This document shows, in pieces, positions 8,199 through 15,775 of a stretch of DNA of 36,242 nucleotides. The notes under the pieces were generated by a model, which was not told the origin of the DNA, did not search any database, and saw only the letters and a list, made by a program, of their open reading frames with translations. Origin of the DNA: Bacteroidota bacterium (GTDB lineage: Bacteria; Bacteroidota; Bacteroidia; Flavobacteriales; Flavobacteriaceae). Every line of letters begins with the position of its first letter. Position 1 is the stretch's first letter. The position numbers were made by a program, and so were the translations under genes. The DNA lies in NCBI GenBank assembly GCA_027621505.1, contig JAQCBK010000014.1, positions 1 through 36,242 on the forward strand, given 5' to 3'.

Positions 8199-9284
8199 CT
8201 ATTGTCCCACCAAATAAGTTTCGATACGCTCAAATATTTTTTTGGAATCAAATTGATCGCTAACAAAAGATTTGCCAGCTTTACCCATCGCTTTTCTCTT
8301 ATCGGGCTGATCGTATAAATAGGCAATTTTATCGCAAAATGCTCTTACATCATTGGGGGGAGTCAAAAAACCACTTGCTTCGGATATTACCTCTCTGTTA
8401 CTACTGACATCAAATGCGATAACGGGAAGTTCACACAAGGAAGCCTCGACAATCACATAGCCAAATCCCTCCCAGAGTGAGGGCAAAAGAAACACATCGG
8501 AAGACATCAATAAACGCTTGGGATTGTCCAAAAATCCCAAAAAACGAAACTGTTCCTCCAATTGATTTTCTTCCACTGCAAACTTGAGCAAGGACTCCTG
8601 AGCACCTTTTCCCCCAATCAAGATTTCAAAGGGGATTCCTTTTTTCTTTAACGCCAATGCAACGGGAATCAAAAACTCAAAATTCTTTTGCGGCTCCAGA
8701 CGACCCAAAGCCCCCAAAACCATAGAGGATTTATCCTTGGGTTGGATGGGTTCAAAACCCTTATCCAAAAAGCCTTGAATTTCAATACCATTGGGGATCA
8801 CTTTGATTTTATTCGGGTCTACCAATGAGGAACCGTTGGACAAAATGGCTCGCTTGGTGGCTTGTGAGTTGGTCAAAATCCCAGTAACCACCTTTTGGTA
8901 GAGGTATCGGTTAATGAAATAATTCCTGACATTTCGGTCACTCCCCCTTCTAAATATAATATTTTTTACCCCTGCTAATTTTGCTGCTATGCCCCCACAC
9001 TTTAGATCACGAGAAAGATTCAAAACCAAGGTATCAATTTTTTGGGATTGAAATACCTTGACCAATTTGGTCAAAACGAAAGGGTTGAGCACACTGAGAT
9101 TTTTTAAGACGATGTAAAAAACAGGAATTCCTTCTGCTTCAGCGCGATTTCCCAGAACAGCTCCTGGAAGGGTAATGATCATCACCCGATGACCTTTTTC
9201 TCTGAGGTAGAGTGCGATGTCCAAGTGCCAACGCTCTCCTCCACCCCACTCGTTTACAGTATTAAAAAAACAAAATGATTTCAA
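8199..9284 (-). CDS. Glycosyltransferase family 4 (GT-B fold)
   Basis: A cytoplasmic or membrane-associated retaining glycosyltransferase of about 361 residues. The N-terminus reads KSFCFFNTVNEWGGGERWH, the usual GT4 opening with a Gly-rich acceptor loop. The C-terminal half has LGALGRLEPQKNFEFL, GGKGAQ and the nucleotide-sugar E-x7-E motif within LWEGFGYVIVEASL. Start choice is uncertain: a TTG at 9284 fits the family N-terminus, while a TTG at 9332 overlaps the stop of the upstream GT39 gene by 4 bases but adds 16 very hydrophobic residues. It is the last gene of the minus-strand envelope cluster and probably adds a sugar to a cell-surface glycolipid. Donor and acceptor are unknown. Confidence 0.88.
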   Translation of the reverse strand: MKSFCFFNTVNEWGGGERWHLDIALYLREKGHRVMIITLPGAVLGNRAEAEGIPVFYIVLKNLSVLNPFVLTKLVKVFQSQKIDTLVLNLSRDLKCGGIAAKLAGVKNIIFRRGSDRNVRNYFINRYLYQKVVTGILTNSQATKRAILSNGSSLVDPNKIKVIPNGIEIQGFLDKGFEPIQPKDKSSMVLGALGRLEPQKNFEFLIPVALALKKKGIPFEILIGGKGAQESLLKFAVEENQLEEQFRFLGFLDNPKRLLMSSDVFLLPSLWEGFGYVIVEASLCELPVIAFDVSSNREVISEASGFLTPPNDVRAFCDKIAYLYDQPDKRKAMGKAGKSFVSDQFDSKKIFERIETYLVGQ

Positions 9285-9328
9285 GATTAATAAATATAGT
9301 AAATAAGTATAGAGGAGGGCAAAAAGGA

Positions 9329-10906
9329 TCAATCTCTTTTTTGATAAATCTTGGTAAAATGATATTCAAAGACCGATTTTTTTTGAAAGATCAACTCCCA
9401 GTTCTCAAGACTGTCAAGTACTTCGGTATTTCTGATATTGGTCAAAAGGTAAGCATTGGGGTGTTGGGCCGCATATGCTTCAATTTCATCGGTATCATTG
9501 ACCACTGGAAAGGTCCTTTGGTAGTTGAATGGAAAGGCAGGATCCATGCGCTGATAAACAAAAAAGTCCTGGTTTTTTCCTAATAATTTTGTGGCTTGAC
9601 TCACCGGATTGATTTCGTTCAATTGGGGGTAAACGTAGCCAAAGAGGAGCATTGCCAGTATCATCCAACCAAAACCTAGGGTATAAAACCATTGTTTGTG
9701 TTTTTTGAATATCAAGAAAAGCGAAGCCAAAAGGCTAATTATCGCCGTTGGGACTAAGGCATATCCCAGATGATAGACCTGTTTGAGATTGGAATCCATT
9801 TGTAGTCCAATTAAAGCAGCTAACGGAAGGCTCAGTGTTAGTAGCATTAATAAAATCAAACTGAGTCGATTCCAACCTTGGTCAACTCGATCTATCTTTT
9901 TATCGAAATAATTCCCCAATAGAAGGGCCAAAAAAGGATAACAGGGCATGGTATAATTGGGAAGTTTGGTGGAGGACATACTAAAAAAAACAATGAATAC
10001 CATTCCGACAATCAGGCAAAAGAGAAAAATGGGGTTTTTGGCTTTTCGGAAAGCCCATCGAATGGCCTGAGGCAGATAAAAAGAAAAGGGCATTAGACCC
10101 AATAGGACATATCCTAGGGTAACAAAAAAAGGACCCCCATGACCTTCCATCGTCTCTGAAAAACGTTGGAGATTGTGAACCAAAAAGAAGCCCCGCGTCC
10201 AAGCACCGTCCGTTTCAATATGAATCAACCAATACCAAGGGAGCGCAATGAGAAGTACCCCCAAAAGTCCGGTAATGGGTTGGTAATCAAACACTTTTTT
10301 GAGTTCTCCCCTAAAAATCAGAAAAAGGGCAACGGCTAATCCCGGAAGTGCAACCGCCACGGGGCCTTTGGACAAAACGCCCAACCCAAGCAAAAAATAA
10401 AAGGAGAACAAATAAAGGCTTTTTCGGGTTTTGTAGTAGCGGAAAAAACTAAATAGTGCAACACTGCAAAAAAAGATGAGGTAGGGATCAGGGACTGCCA
10501 ACTGGAATTGTTGCATAAAGAAAAAAGCACTGACCAAAACATACAAGCTTGCTCTGGCTGTTTTTTTTCCAAAAAAATCATGTGCGAAATTATAAGTGAA
10601 GAAAACCGTAAGGAGGGCAAAAACCGCCGAAAAGAACCGGGCTCCAAAAGCATTGATCCCGAAAATTTTAAACCCCAGCATCATAAAAAAGTACTGCATG
10701 GGAGGTTTGTCCACAAATAAGGAACCGTTGAAAGTTGGGATCCAATAATTCCCAGAAACAAACATTTCTCTGGCAGCCTCAACAAATTTTGACTCGTCCA
10801 AAATATAGACTGGGGAAGCATTCAGGAAAGCGAATTGAATCAAGATCAGGAGCATGAAAATGATCCATTCAAAAGCATAATTGGGATTCAGTCTATTCAG
10901 ACGCAT
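9329..10906 (-). CDS. GT39/ArnT-like membrane glycosyltransferase
   Basis: A 525-residue integral membrane protein with about ten hydrophobic segments and a soluble C-terminal tail. It resembles the ArnT/PMT family (GT-C fold), which moves a sugar from a polyprenyl-phosphate donor to a target on the outer face of the inner membrane. The conserved acidic pair follows the first membrane span (DESKFVEAAREM, D37-E38), and VDKPP near residue 67 is also typical. The start ATG at 10906 lies inside the end of the PAP2 gene (14-base overlap). Neighbours (PAP2 phosphatase, GT4) fit lipid-linked sugar transfer to lipid A or another surface lipid. It should not be called arnT without the aminoarabinose genes, which are absent here. 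Confidence 0.88.
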   Translation of the reverse strand: MRLNRLNPNYAFEWIIFMLLILIQFAFLNASPVYILDESKFVEAAREMFVSGNYWIPTFNGSLFVDKPPMQYFFMMLGFKIFGINAFGARFFSAVFALLTVFFTYNFAHDFFGKKTARASLYVLVSAFFFMQQFQLAVPDPYLIFFCSVALFSFFRYYKTRKSLYLFSFYFLLGLGVLSKGPVAVALPGLAVALFLIFRGELKKVFDYQPITGLLGVLLIALPWYWLIHIETDGAWTRGFFLVHNLQRFSETMEGHGGPFFVTLGYVLLGLMPFSFYLPQAIRWAFRKAKNPIFLFCLIVGMVFIVFFSMSSTKLPNYTMPCYPFLALLLGNYFDKKIDRVDQGWNRLSLILLMLLTLSLPLAALIGLQMDSNLKQVYHLGYALVPTAIISLLASLFLIFKKHKQWFYTLGFGWMILAMLLFGYVYPQLNEINPVSQATKLLGKNQDFFVYQRMDPAFPFNYQRTFPVVNDTDEIEAYAAQHPNAYLLTNIRNTEVLDSLENWELIFQKKSVFEYHFTKIYQKRD

Positions 10907-11588
10907 GGAGCATGTTAGGGAAAATCGCTACCCTCTTTTTAGTTTTTCGATAGATGATCCGATCGGCTATATATTTTCCGACAAAAATTGATATCAAACC
11001 AATACTGATCCCCACAATGACATCTGCCACAAAATGCTGAAAAAGAAATATTCTAGAAAAACCGCCTAACAAAATCACGGCAAAAAGTAGTCTTCTAAAA
11101 AACTCGTGTTTACAATAACGCATAAAATAAAAACCTACCACTGCTACTGTAGCCGTATGCCCCGAGGGAAATGATCTAAAGTGATGAAAACGGATATCAA
11201 AACGTTCCAAAAGGGAACTGCCAGATTCTATTCCGAAAAATTCAACTGGACGTGGAGCCGCATAGAAAAAAAGGTTTTTCATTAGCGTAACCACCACAAT
11301 CATAAACAAGGCAGAAAATAGAAAATGCAACAACTCTTCTTGGATTTTTCTGCTTTTTCGCATGAGATACCTCGTCCACAGTAAAGCCAAAACAATCAAC
11401 ATGATCCATCCATCCCCCAACAGGGTAATCCATTTGAAAAATGGAAACAGGGATGGAAACTCAAATAAATTGATCCGCTGCTCAATGGTTCCCTTGGGCA
11501 ATAGCAATAGGGGAATAAAGAACGGTAGGCAAAAAGCAAAGTTTCGATAAAATAAATTCTGGTGGGTATAATTCATTGGGAGAGGCAT
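10893..11588 (-). CDS. PAP2-family membrane phosphatase
   Basis: A 231-residue membrane protein with the three-part PAP2 acid phosphatase signature: a K/RP block (KNLFFYAAPRP, spacing slightly longer than usual), PSGH in SFPSGHTATVA, and SRIFLFQHFVADV (SR-x5-H-x3-D). The family removes phosphate from lipid phosphates such as undecaprenyl pyrophosphate or lipid A. The start at 11588 is chosen because its ATG overlaps the stop of the newly found 59-residue gene as TAATG, a sign of translational coupling; an ATG at 11576 is also possible. A longer frame reaching 11669 would run back over that small gene and is not supported. The GT39 gene overlaps its 3' end. Confidence 0.86.
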   Translation of the reverse strand: MPLPMNYTHQNLFYRNFAFCLPFFIPLLLLPKGTIEQRINLFEFPSLFPFFKWITLLGDGWIMLIVLALLWTRYLMRKSRKIQEELLHFLFSALFMIVVVTLMKNLFFYAAPRPVEFFGIESGSSLLERFDIRFHHFRSFPSGHTATVAVVGFYFMRYCKHEFFRRLLFAVILLGGFSRIFLFQHFVADVIVGISIGLISIFVGKYIADRIIYRKTKKRVAIFPNMLHASE

Positions 11589-11767
11589 TAAATTCGGTTT
11601 TTGACTTGTAAATAAAATCTTACAAACAACAGAATCACACACAAAATGGAACCCAAGGGCAAAAGCCAAACCAAAATAAAAATGGAATACAATTTCGATC
11701 CTTTTAGGGTATCAATTTCCTTTAGCGCCTTAAAAAATGAGACGGAAGTTTTGGGGTTACTACTCAT
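11588..11767 (-). CDS. Small single-pass membrane protein (59 residues)
   Basis: This short gene lies between the phytase remnant and the PAP2 gene. Its ATG overlaps the phytase stop as ATGA (11764-11767), and its TAA overlaps the PAP2 ATG as TAATG (11586-11590), so it sits exactly in the operon frame chain. The protein has a soluble N-terminus with Lys/Glu (SVSFFKALKEIDTLKGSK), one long hydrophobic segment (SIFILVWLLPLGSILCVILL) and a basic end (VKNRI). I recognise no family. Coupling to PAP2 and the glycosyltransferases suggests a helper subunit for lipid-linked glycan modification, an inference from position alone. Confidence 0.65.
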   Translation of the reverse strand: MSSNPKTSVSFFKALKEIDTLKGSKLYSIFILVWLLPLGSILCVILLFVRFYLQVKNRI

Positions 11768-12285
11768 GGCTTGGGGCTTATATAATCTAATATTAGACCG
11801 AGATCAACCAATTTATAATTCTGATTTTCGGTACCGTTATCTCCATCCTGTGCTATAAAAATCCCTTGGGGGAAAAGCCCAGATGAAAAGGTGCTGAGGT
11901 CTATACCATCCGTATCTTCAACAGCATCTACACCATTAAAGTTACCAATTCTGAATCCACCGAGAAACTTTTTGGATTTTCTGTCCACTATACCATAGGC
12001 GTTATTCCCTTGAATTGATATGAAAATCATTCCTTCACCATCGGGTCTTTCCATCAGAGTAACACCCTCAAAATCCGCTAATAACTGATCGTTGTCTGTA
12101 GCAATCAAAAGCTGAAACGCTTCAGCTTTCCATGGATGCGCATTGACTTCCCACAAACCCACGTTCTCCTCCGCAAAATAGAGCTTTCCATAGTATTCAT
12201 CCGCCACCATGCCCTCTACTATGGATTTTACCTTGAGTGTTCTCAACAATTTTAAGTCGGGCAGGTCGCCTTTGAGTACAAACAT
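11764..12285 (-). CDS. Truncated phytase (beta-propeller), C-terminal remnant
   Basis: A 173-residue open frame that matches the last half of bacterial beta-propeller phytases, normally about 350 residues: KVKSIVEGMVADEYYGKLYFAEENVGLWEV at about 18-47, then LADFEGVTLM and GIFIAQDGDNGTENQNYKLVDLGLIL. The same frame remains phytase-like upstream of the ATG at 12285 (for example GITFYRGERHKYVFLSDKKG) back to about 12380. It then enters a stop and sequence from a different gene. There is no signal peptide, so the product would be cytoplasmic and is unlikely to fold as a full propeller or cleave phytate. I regard this as the surviving part of a pseudogene. It still overlaps the next gene as ATGA. 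Confidence 0.75.
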   Translation of the reverse strand: MFVLKGDLPDLKLLRTLKVKSIVEGMVADEYYGKLYFAEENVGLWEVNAHPWKAEAFQLLIATDNDQLLADFEGVTLMERPDGEGMIFISIQGNNAYGIVDRKSKKFLGGFRIGNFNGVDAVEDTDGIDLSTFSSGLFPQGIFIAQDGDNGTENQNYKLVDLGLILDYISPKP

Positions 12286-12343
12286 CCACTGCTGGATTCT
12301 TCCTTTTTTATCACTGAGAAATACATACTTGTGGCGCTCACCC

Positions 12344-12493
12344 CTATAAAAGGTGATTCCATATACATCCCTTAATTCCGGGCAGGGGGAAATTGTTTTT
12401 GTCTAAAACCCTACCTTTGATAAGGTTGGTTTGAGCTTGAGTAATACCTATTGTTAAAAAAGCGGATAAGAATAAAAGATGTATTTTTTTCAT
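12344..12493 (-). pseudogene. TonB-dependent receptor 5' remnant fused to phytase
   Basis: From an ATG at 12493 the frame encodes a signal peptide (MKKIHLLFLSAFLTIGITQA), then KGRVLDKNNFPLPG, the opening of the carboxypeptidase-like regulatory domain that precedes many Bacteroidota TonB-dependent receptors. At about 12380 the sequence switches to phytase-like coding in another frame, and the receptor frame ends 12 codons later. This looks like a deletion that removed the body of a receptor gene and the front of a neighbouring phytase gene. Receptor-phytase pairs are known in Bacteroidota. The exact -7 element upstream suggests the scar may still be transcribed and may supply the promoter for the glycan genes downstream. 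Confidence 0.7.
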
Positions 12494-12507
12494 GATTATA
12501 TTTTACG

Positions 12508-12515
12508 CAAAAGTA
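12508..12515 (-). promoter_or_regulatory. -7 promoter element (TACTTTTG) upstream of the receptor remnant
   Basis: Minus-strand TACTTTTG is an exact TAnnTTTG match followed by C, as often seen, 15 bases before the ATG at 12493. A canonical -33 TTG is not evident. It would drive the phytase remnant, the 59-residue gene, PAP2, GT39 and GT4. Confidence 0.5.
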
Positions 12516-12664
12516 GATTTGGATTGAGGCCGTTCTGTTATCAGAATTTTATTGATTTGTTAATTCAAAATCATTATATGGTTGCTTATTTAAACTGAAT
12601 GTAAAGTCGTTTTGAAAAACCAAATACCAAGTCAACAATGAACCCGTCTTCCGACCCATCGCAG

Positions 12665-13756
12665 ATGAAAAAAAAAGAAATGAAGGTATTGATCATCCAA
12701 CAAAAAATGATTGGGGATGTACTGATCAGTACTTTGTTGTGCAAAAATCTCAAGTTGTGGAACCCTAAAATCCATATTGATTTTGTGGCCAATCGACACA
12801 CCTTGGATGTTATTCGTCACAACCCCTACATAGATGAAATCATCATATTTGAGGATCATTTCAAAAAAGATAAGATGGGACTTTTCCGTTTTTTACTTCA
12901 AGGTCGAAAACTCAAATATGATTATATCATTGATGCCTATGGGAAACTGGAAAGTCTATTGATCTGCCTGTTCACACCCGCCACCCTAAAAATAGGCTAT
13001 AAAAAAATCCATACCTCCTTGATTTATGACAAATGCATTAAAATTTTGAAAGTTCAAGAGGATGGCCTCCAATTGTCTATTAAAAATAGGCTACGATTGT
13101 TAGAGCCTATAATGGGAAAACATCCTAAGAATAGCGGAGTAGAAATTCATCTCAGTCCAGAGGAAATATCAGCCGCAAGAAAAAAAATGGATCTTGTATT
13201 GGGCAAAGGAAAGGAAGCCATAATGGTTTCTGCCATAGGAAGTAGTAGCAACAAAACCTACCCATTTGACTATTTGGCACAACTAATGGATATGGCTTTT
13301 GATACCGCCAAACTGCCTTTTATTCTCAATTATCGCCCCGATCAAGAAGGTCAGATCAACCAATTGATGGAAAAACTTCAACCCGCCACCAGAAAAGCAG
13401 TTTTTAAGGCCCTTACCCCCGATTCACTTCGCGATTATATGGCAACCGTTTACCATTGTAAAGCCGCTGTTGGCAATGAAGGAGGAGCCATCAATATTGC
13501 CAAAGGCTTCGACAAACCCACTTTTGCCATTTTTTCACCCTTGATTGATCCCTCGGGATGGCATACCGAGATTCCAAATAAATGTATAGCCGTAAGCCTC
13601 AAGGCATTTTATCCAGATGCAATAGATCACTTGAAACACCAAAAACTTGCAAAAGACAGGCAGAAACTCCATAAATTGTACAGTATGTTAAAACCTGAGC
13701 TGTTCCAAAAGCAATGGATTGACTTTTTTAAAAGACATGGAACAAGGTCTAATTAA
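12665..13756 (+). CDS. Glycosyltransferase family 9 (heptosyltransferase-like)
   Basis: A cytoplasmic GT-B glycosyltransferase of about 363 residues that resembles ADP-heptose:LPS heptosyltransferases. It opens with MKVLIIQQKMIGDVLISTLLCKNLK, the family pattern with Gly-Asp followed by a helix. The C-terminal half has VSAIGSSSNKTYPFDYLAQLMD, where the family normally has PGA/S, and AVGNEGGAINIAKGFDKPTFAIF, the usual nucleotide-binding block in which GNEGG replaces the common GxDSG. I place the start at 12665; ATGs at 12638 and 12680 are alternatives, and the 15 polar residues before MKVLII are unlike the family. It probably extends LPS core or a related glycan. It is divergent from the envelope cluster on the minus strand. 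Confidence 0.87.
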   Translation: MKKKEMKVLIIQQKMIGDVLISTLLCKNLKLWNPKIHIDFVANRHTLDVIRHNPYIDEIIIFEDHFKKDKMGLFRFLLQGRKLKYDYIIDAYGKLESLLICLFTPATLKIGYKKIHTSLIYDKCIKILKVQEDGLQLSIKNRLRLLEPIMGKHPKNSGVEIHLSPEEISAARKKMDLVLGKGKEAIMVSAIGSSSNKTYPFDYLAQLMDMAFDTAKLPFILNYRPDQEGQINQLMEKLQPATRKAVFKALTPDSLRDYMATVYHCKAAVGNEGGAINIAKGFDKPTFAIFSPLIDPSGWHTEIPNKCIAVSLKAFYPDAIDHLKHQKLAKDRQKLHKLYSMLKPELFQKQWIDFFKRHGTRSN

Positions 13757-13896
13757 TATAGTAAGTAGTTTGAGGCTTTTTTTCTAAAAAAATCAAAAAA
13801 TCTTCATAATTAGAGGGGCTTAGGTCGTTGGATTTAAAAATTTTGAATTAGTTTTGGGTATTGATTAATTCTTTGAATTGATTTATGATTAATATT

Positions 13897-13926
13897 AGGG
13901 CACCTTTTATTTGGTGCCCTTTTTTT
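13897..13926 (+). terminator. Intrinsic terminator downstream of the GT9 gene
   Basis: An 8-bp GC-rich stem (AGGGCACC at 13897-13904 with GGTGCCCT at 13913-13920), 8-base loop and seven T residues. It lies 140 bases after the GT9 stop, so the transcript would have a long 3' UTR. Confidence 0.85.
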
Positions 13927-14087
13927 GAATTTTAACTTCCATTTAACCTCTCTTTACCAATTCTTTAACAATTCAATGACTACTTTTACTACAACACTTT
14001 AATAAGCTTCATTTTTTTTTGGTTAATTGGTTTAACCCGTCATTTTTTAGGTAGTACATGGCGGGTTTTTTTATTGGGTAGGTTTAA
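13927..14087. other. Intergenic stretch between two hairpins; possible small RNA
   Basis: The 331-base gap 13757-14087 has no convincing protein gene on either strand. It holds the terminator at 13897 and a second hairpin at 14034. Between them is TACTTTTA at about 13980-13987, one base off the -7 consensus. A short transcript of 60-90 bases ending at the second hairpin is possible but unproven. Confidence 0.25.
14034..14072 (+). terminator. Second intrinsic-terminator-like hairpin
   Basis: A 10-bp stem with one G-U pair (AACCCGTCAT at 14034-14043 with ATGGCGGGTT at 14058-14067), a 14-base loop and a run of seven T residues. No plus-strand gene lies between it and the terminator at 13897. 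It faces away from the minus-strand SET gene, which ends at 14088. Confidence 0.6.
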
Positions 14088-14456
14088 TTACTGAGAGATC
14101 TCGTATTCAAATTCCCAATTGGGATCATCCAATCGGTTGATAATATAAGAAATGGTAATTTCTTCACCCTTGGCAATGGGTGCTAGCGCCTGAATCCGAA
14201 TGTGACTCAGCTTTCCCATCTGTTGATCTTCTTCTGAAACGATAGCTTTGCAATTCGGAATTTCGTGATGATTGATAAATCCCCCTAAAGGTAATCGAAT
14301 GTATCCATCTGGAAAGCGTTTGTCAAAAATATGGGAAATCCCCAAATCAAAGCCCTTTGGTAAATCTCGGGTAGCAAATACCCCAAGCCCCTCAATTTTG
14401 CTTTCTTTAATGGTCAAAAATTCGGGCAACGGACGCCAATTCGTCTTTTTTATCAT
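14088..14456 (-). CDS. SET-domain protein
   Basis: A 122-residue cytoplasmic protein that is nearly all SET domain. It shows KIEGLGVFATRDLPKG near residue 20 (the GxGVFA block), GGFINHHEIPNC near 58-69 (the NHxxxPNC block that binds S-adenosylmethionine) and AKGEEITISYIIN near 100-112 (GEElxxdY). The family methylates lysine side chains. Its bacterial substrates are mostly unknown; ribosomal or DNA-binding proteins are possible. The post-SET cysteine cluster seen in many eukaryotic members is missing. It lies downstream of the SGNH esterase gene with a 136-base gap, so it may have its own promoter. Confidence 0.85.
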   Translation of the reverse strand: MIKKTNWRPLPEFLTIKESKIEGLGVFATRDLPKGFDLGISHIFDKRFPDGYIRLPLGGFINHHEIPNCKAIVSEEDQQMGKLSHIRIQALAPIAKGEEITISYIINRLDDPNWEFEYEISQ

Positions 14457-14592
14457 TGCACACTCATTTATATATCAGATTGTCTTCTGTTCTTTTCGAC
14501 GGTGTTTTTCCTGCTTTTACTTACAGTAAAATTACCCAAATAAACTTATCCATACATCAAAAGATCATTTTTAATCCATTGAATCTGACTGT

Positions 14593-15720
14593 TTAATACT
14601 GCTTTAAGATGGATCTCAAAACAGGCTCGTAGGCATCGGCATAACGCACCATGCCGAGATCGTTGGGGTGAGAACCATCGGTGGCCGCCTCTCCGTCTTC
14701 ACCCAAAAGATAATCACCATCCAAGTAATAGAGATTTCCAATCCCTGCATTCATTAATGCAACATAGGCTTTTTTGAGTGCCATTCTGCTTTTTTGGTGA
14801 TGGATTTTTCTTTTGGGAAAAAACGAAGTGTTGGTAAAGCTTCGATCCTCCACCAAAAGTATGGGGGTATTGTCGTGGGACGCCCTGATTTTTTTAACCA
14901 GTGGAACTGCTCGTTCTGAAACAGTAGTTTCATTCATGTTGGGGAGACAATCAATTACGTAGGCACAAGGGTCTAACTCTGACAATAGCGAGGCAACTTC
15001 TATTTCCATCCGTCCGTTGCCGGAAAAACCAAGGTTGATGGTGGGTCGTCTTAGCCTTCTCCCCAGTATGGCAGGAAAAGCCATCCCAGGCCTTGAGGCA
15101 CAAGCGCCGTGCATGATCGAGGTGCCATAAAACAGAATGGGACGCTCCTGTCGTGGAGCCAGTGGGGAAAACTTACTCCCTTTAGGAACCCCTACTTCCA
15201 AATCATCAATTCCATTATACAATGGCAAATAAAGGGTATATCGACGTGTTCCAGGACTTAAACCTTCAGCGATGGCAGTATCCATCTTTTGCTTGTCGGG
15301 CATAACAACAGCTACCCATCGGTCGATCCCCTGGCCATCCTCTGCATAGAGGTCCAAACCACTCACTCCAGTGGCAGGCATATGAGGCATTGCTAACCTT
15401 TCAGAGGATAGCTTATAACGAACATAGATATTGGGCGAATCACTGACAAAACGCATGCACATCCCCGCCGAATGGCGCGACAAATTCCATACGGGATCCC
15501 TTACCACACCTTCTGCTTTCGAGGGCAAACGATCAAAAAAACGCTTGGTGTTTGTCCAACCCTTTCCTTCAACCCCAATTTCCTTGACGTCAAACCAATT
15601 GATCTCTTCAAGGGTCACTAGGGTGGATTGAGCAAACAAGCTCGGGGCGAGACCCATGCTGATGGCACCGCCAATGAGTTGGGTGGTAAATTGACGTCGG
15701 TTGTAGTTTTGTCTTTTCAT
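14593..15720 (-). CDS. SGNH/GDSL-type esterase with GxDLY N-terminal domain
   Basis: A 375-residue exported hydrolase. The N-terminus (NRRQFTTQLIGGAISMGLAPSLFA) has the paired Arg and hydrophobic core of a Tat signal. Residues about 40-185 form the beta-rich domain named for GxDLY (SGLDLY at 120-125). The catalytic domain starts near 190: nucleophile S201 in YGTSIMHG, block III Asn as N235 in GFSGNG, and the Asp-His pair D348 and H351 in DGSHPND. Relatives remove acyl or acetyl groups from carbohydrates, so an extracellular or periplasmic carbohydrate esterase is likely. It lies 55 bases after the symporter gene, in the same direction, and may be in one operon with it. Confidence 0.87.
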   Translation of the reverse strand: MKRQNYNRRQFTTQLIGGAISMGLAPSLFAQSTLVTLEEINWFDVKEIGVEGKGWTNTKRFFDRLPSKAEGVVRDPVWNLSRHSAGMCMRFVSDSPNIYVRYKLSSERLAMPHMPATGVSGLDLYAEDGQGIDRWVAVVMPDKQKMDTAIAEGLSPGTRRYTLYLPLYNGIDDLEVGVPKGSKFSPLAPRQERPILFYGTSIMHGACASRPGMAFPAILGRRLRRPTINLGFSGNGRMEIEVASLLSELDPCAYVIDCLPNMNETTVSERAVPLVKKIRASHDNTPILLVEDRSFTNTSFFPKRKIHHQKSRMALKKAYVALMNAGIGNLYYLDGDYLLGEDGEAATDGSHPNDLGMVRYADAYEPVLRSILKQY

Positions 15721-15775
15721 GATTTGACATTTTGTATTTTAAACAACTATTCAATACAATATACAATGAATTATT

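Noticed and set aside
11646-11858. Plus-strand frame of 70 codons
   Set aside because: It lies opposite the phytase end and the 59-residue membrane gene, which fit the operon overlaps.
8199-13756. A lipid A aminoarabinose (arn) cluster
   Set aside because: Only a GT39 transferase of ArnT type is present; none of the genes for aminoarabinose synthesis is seen.
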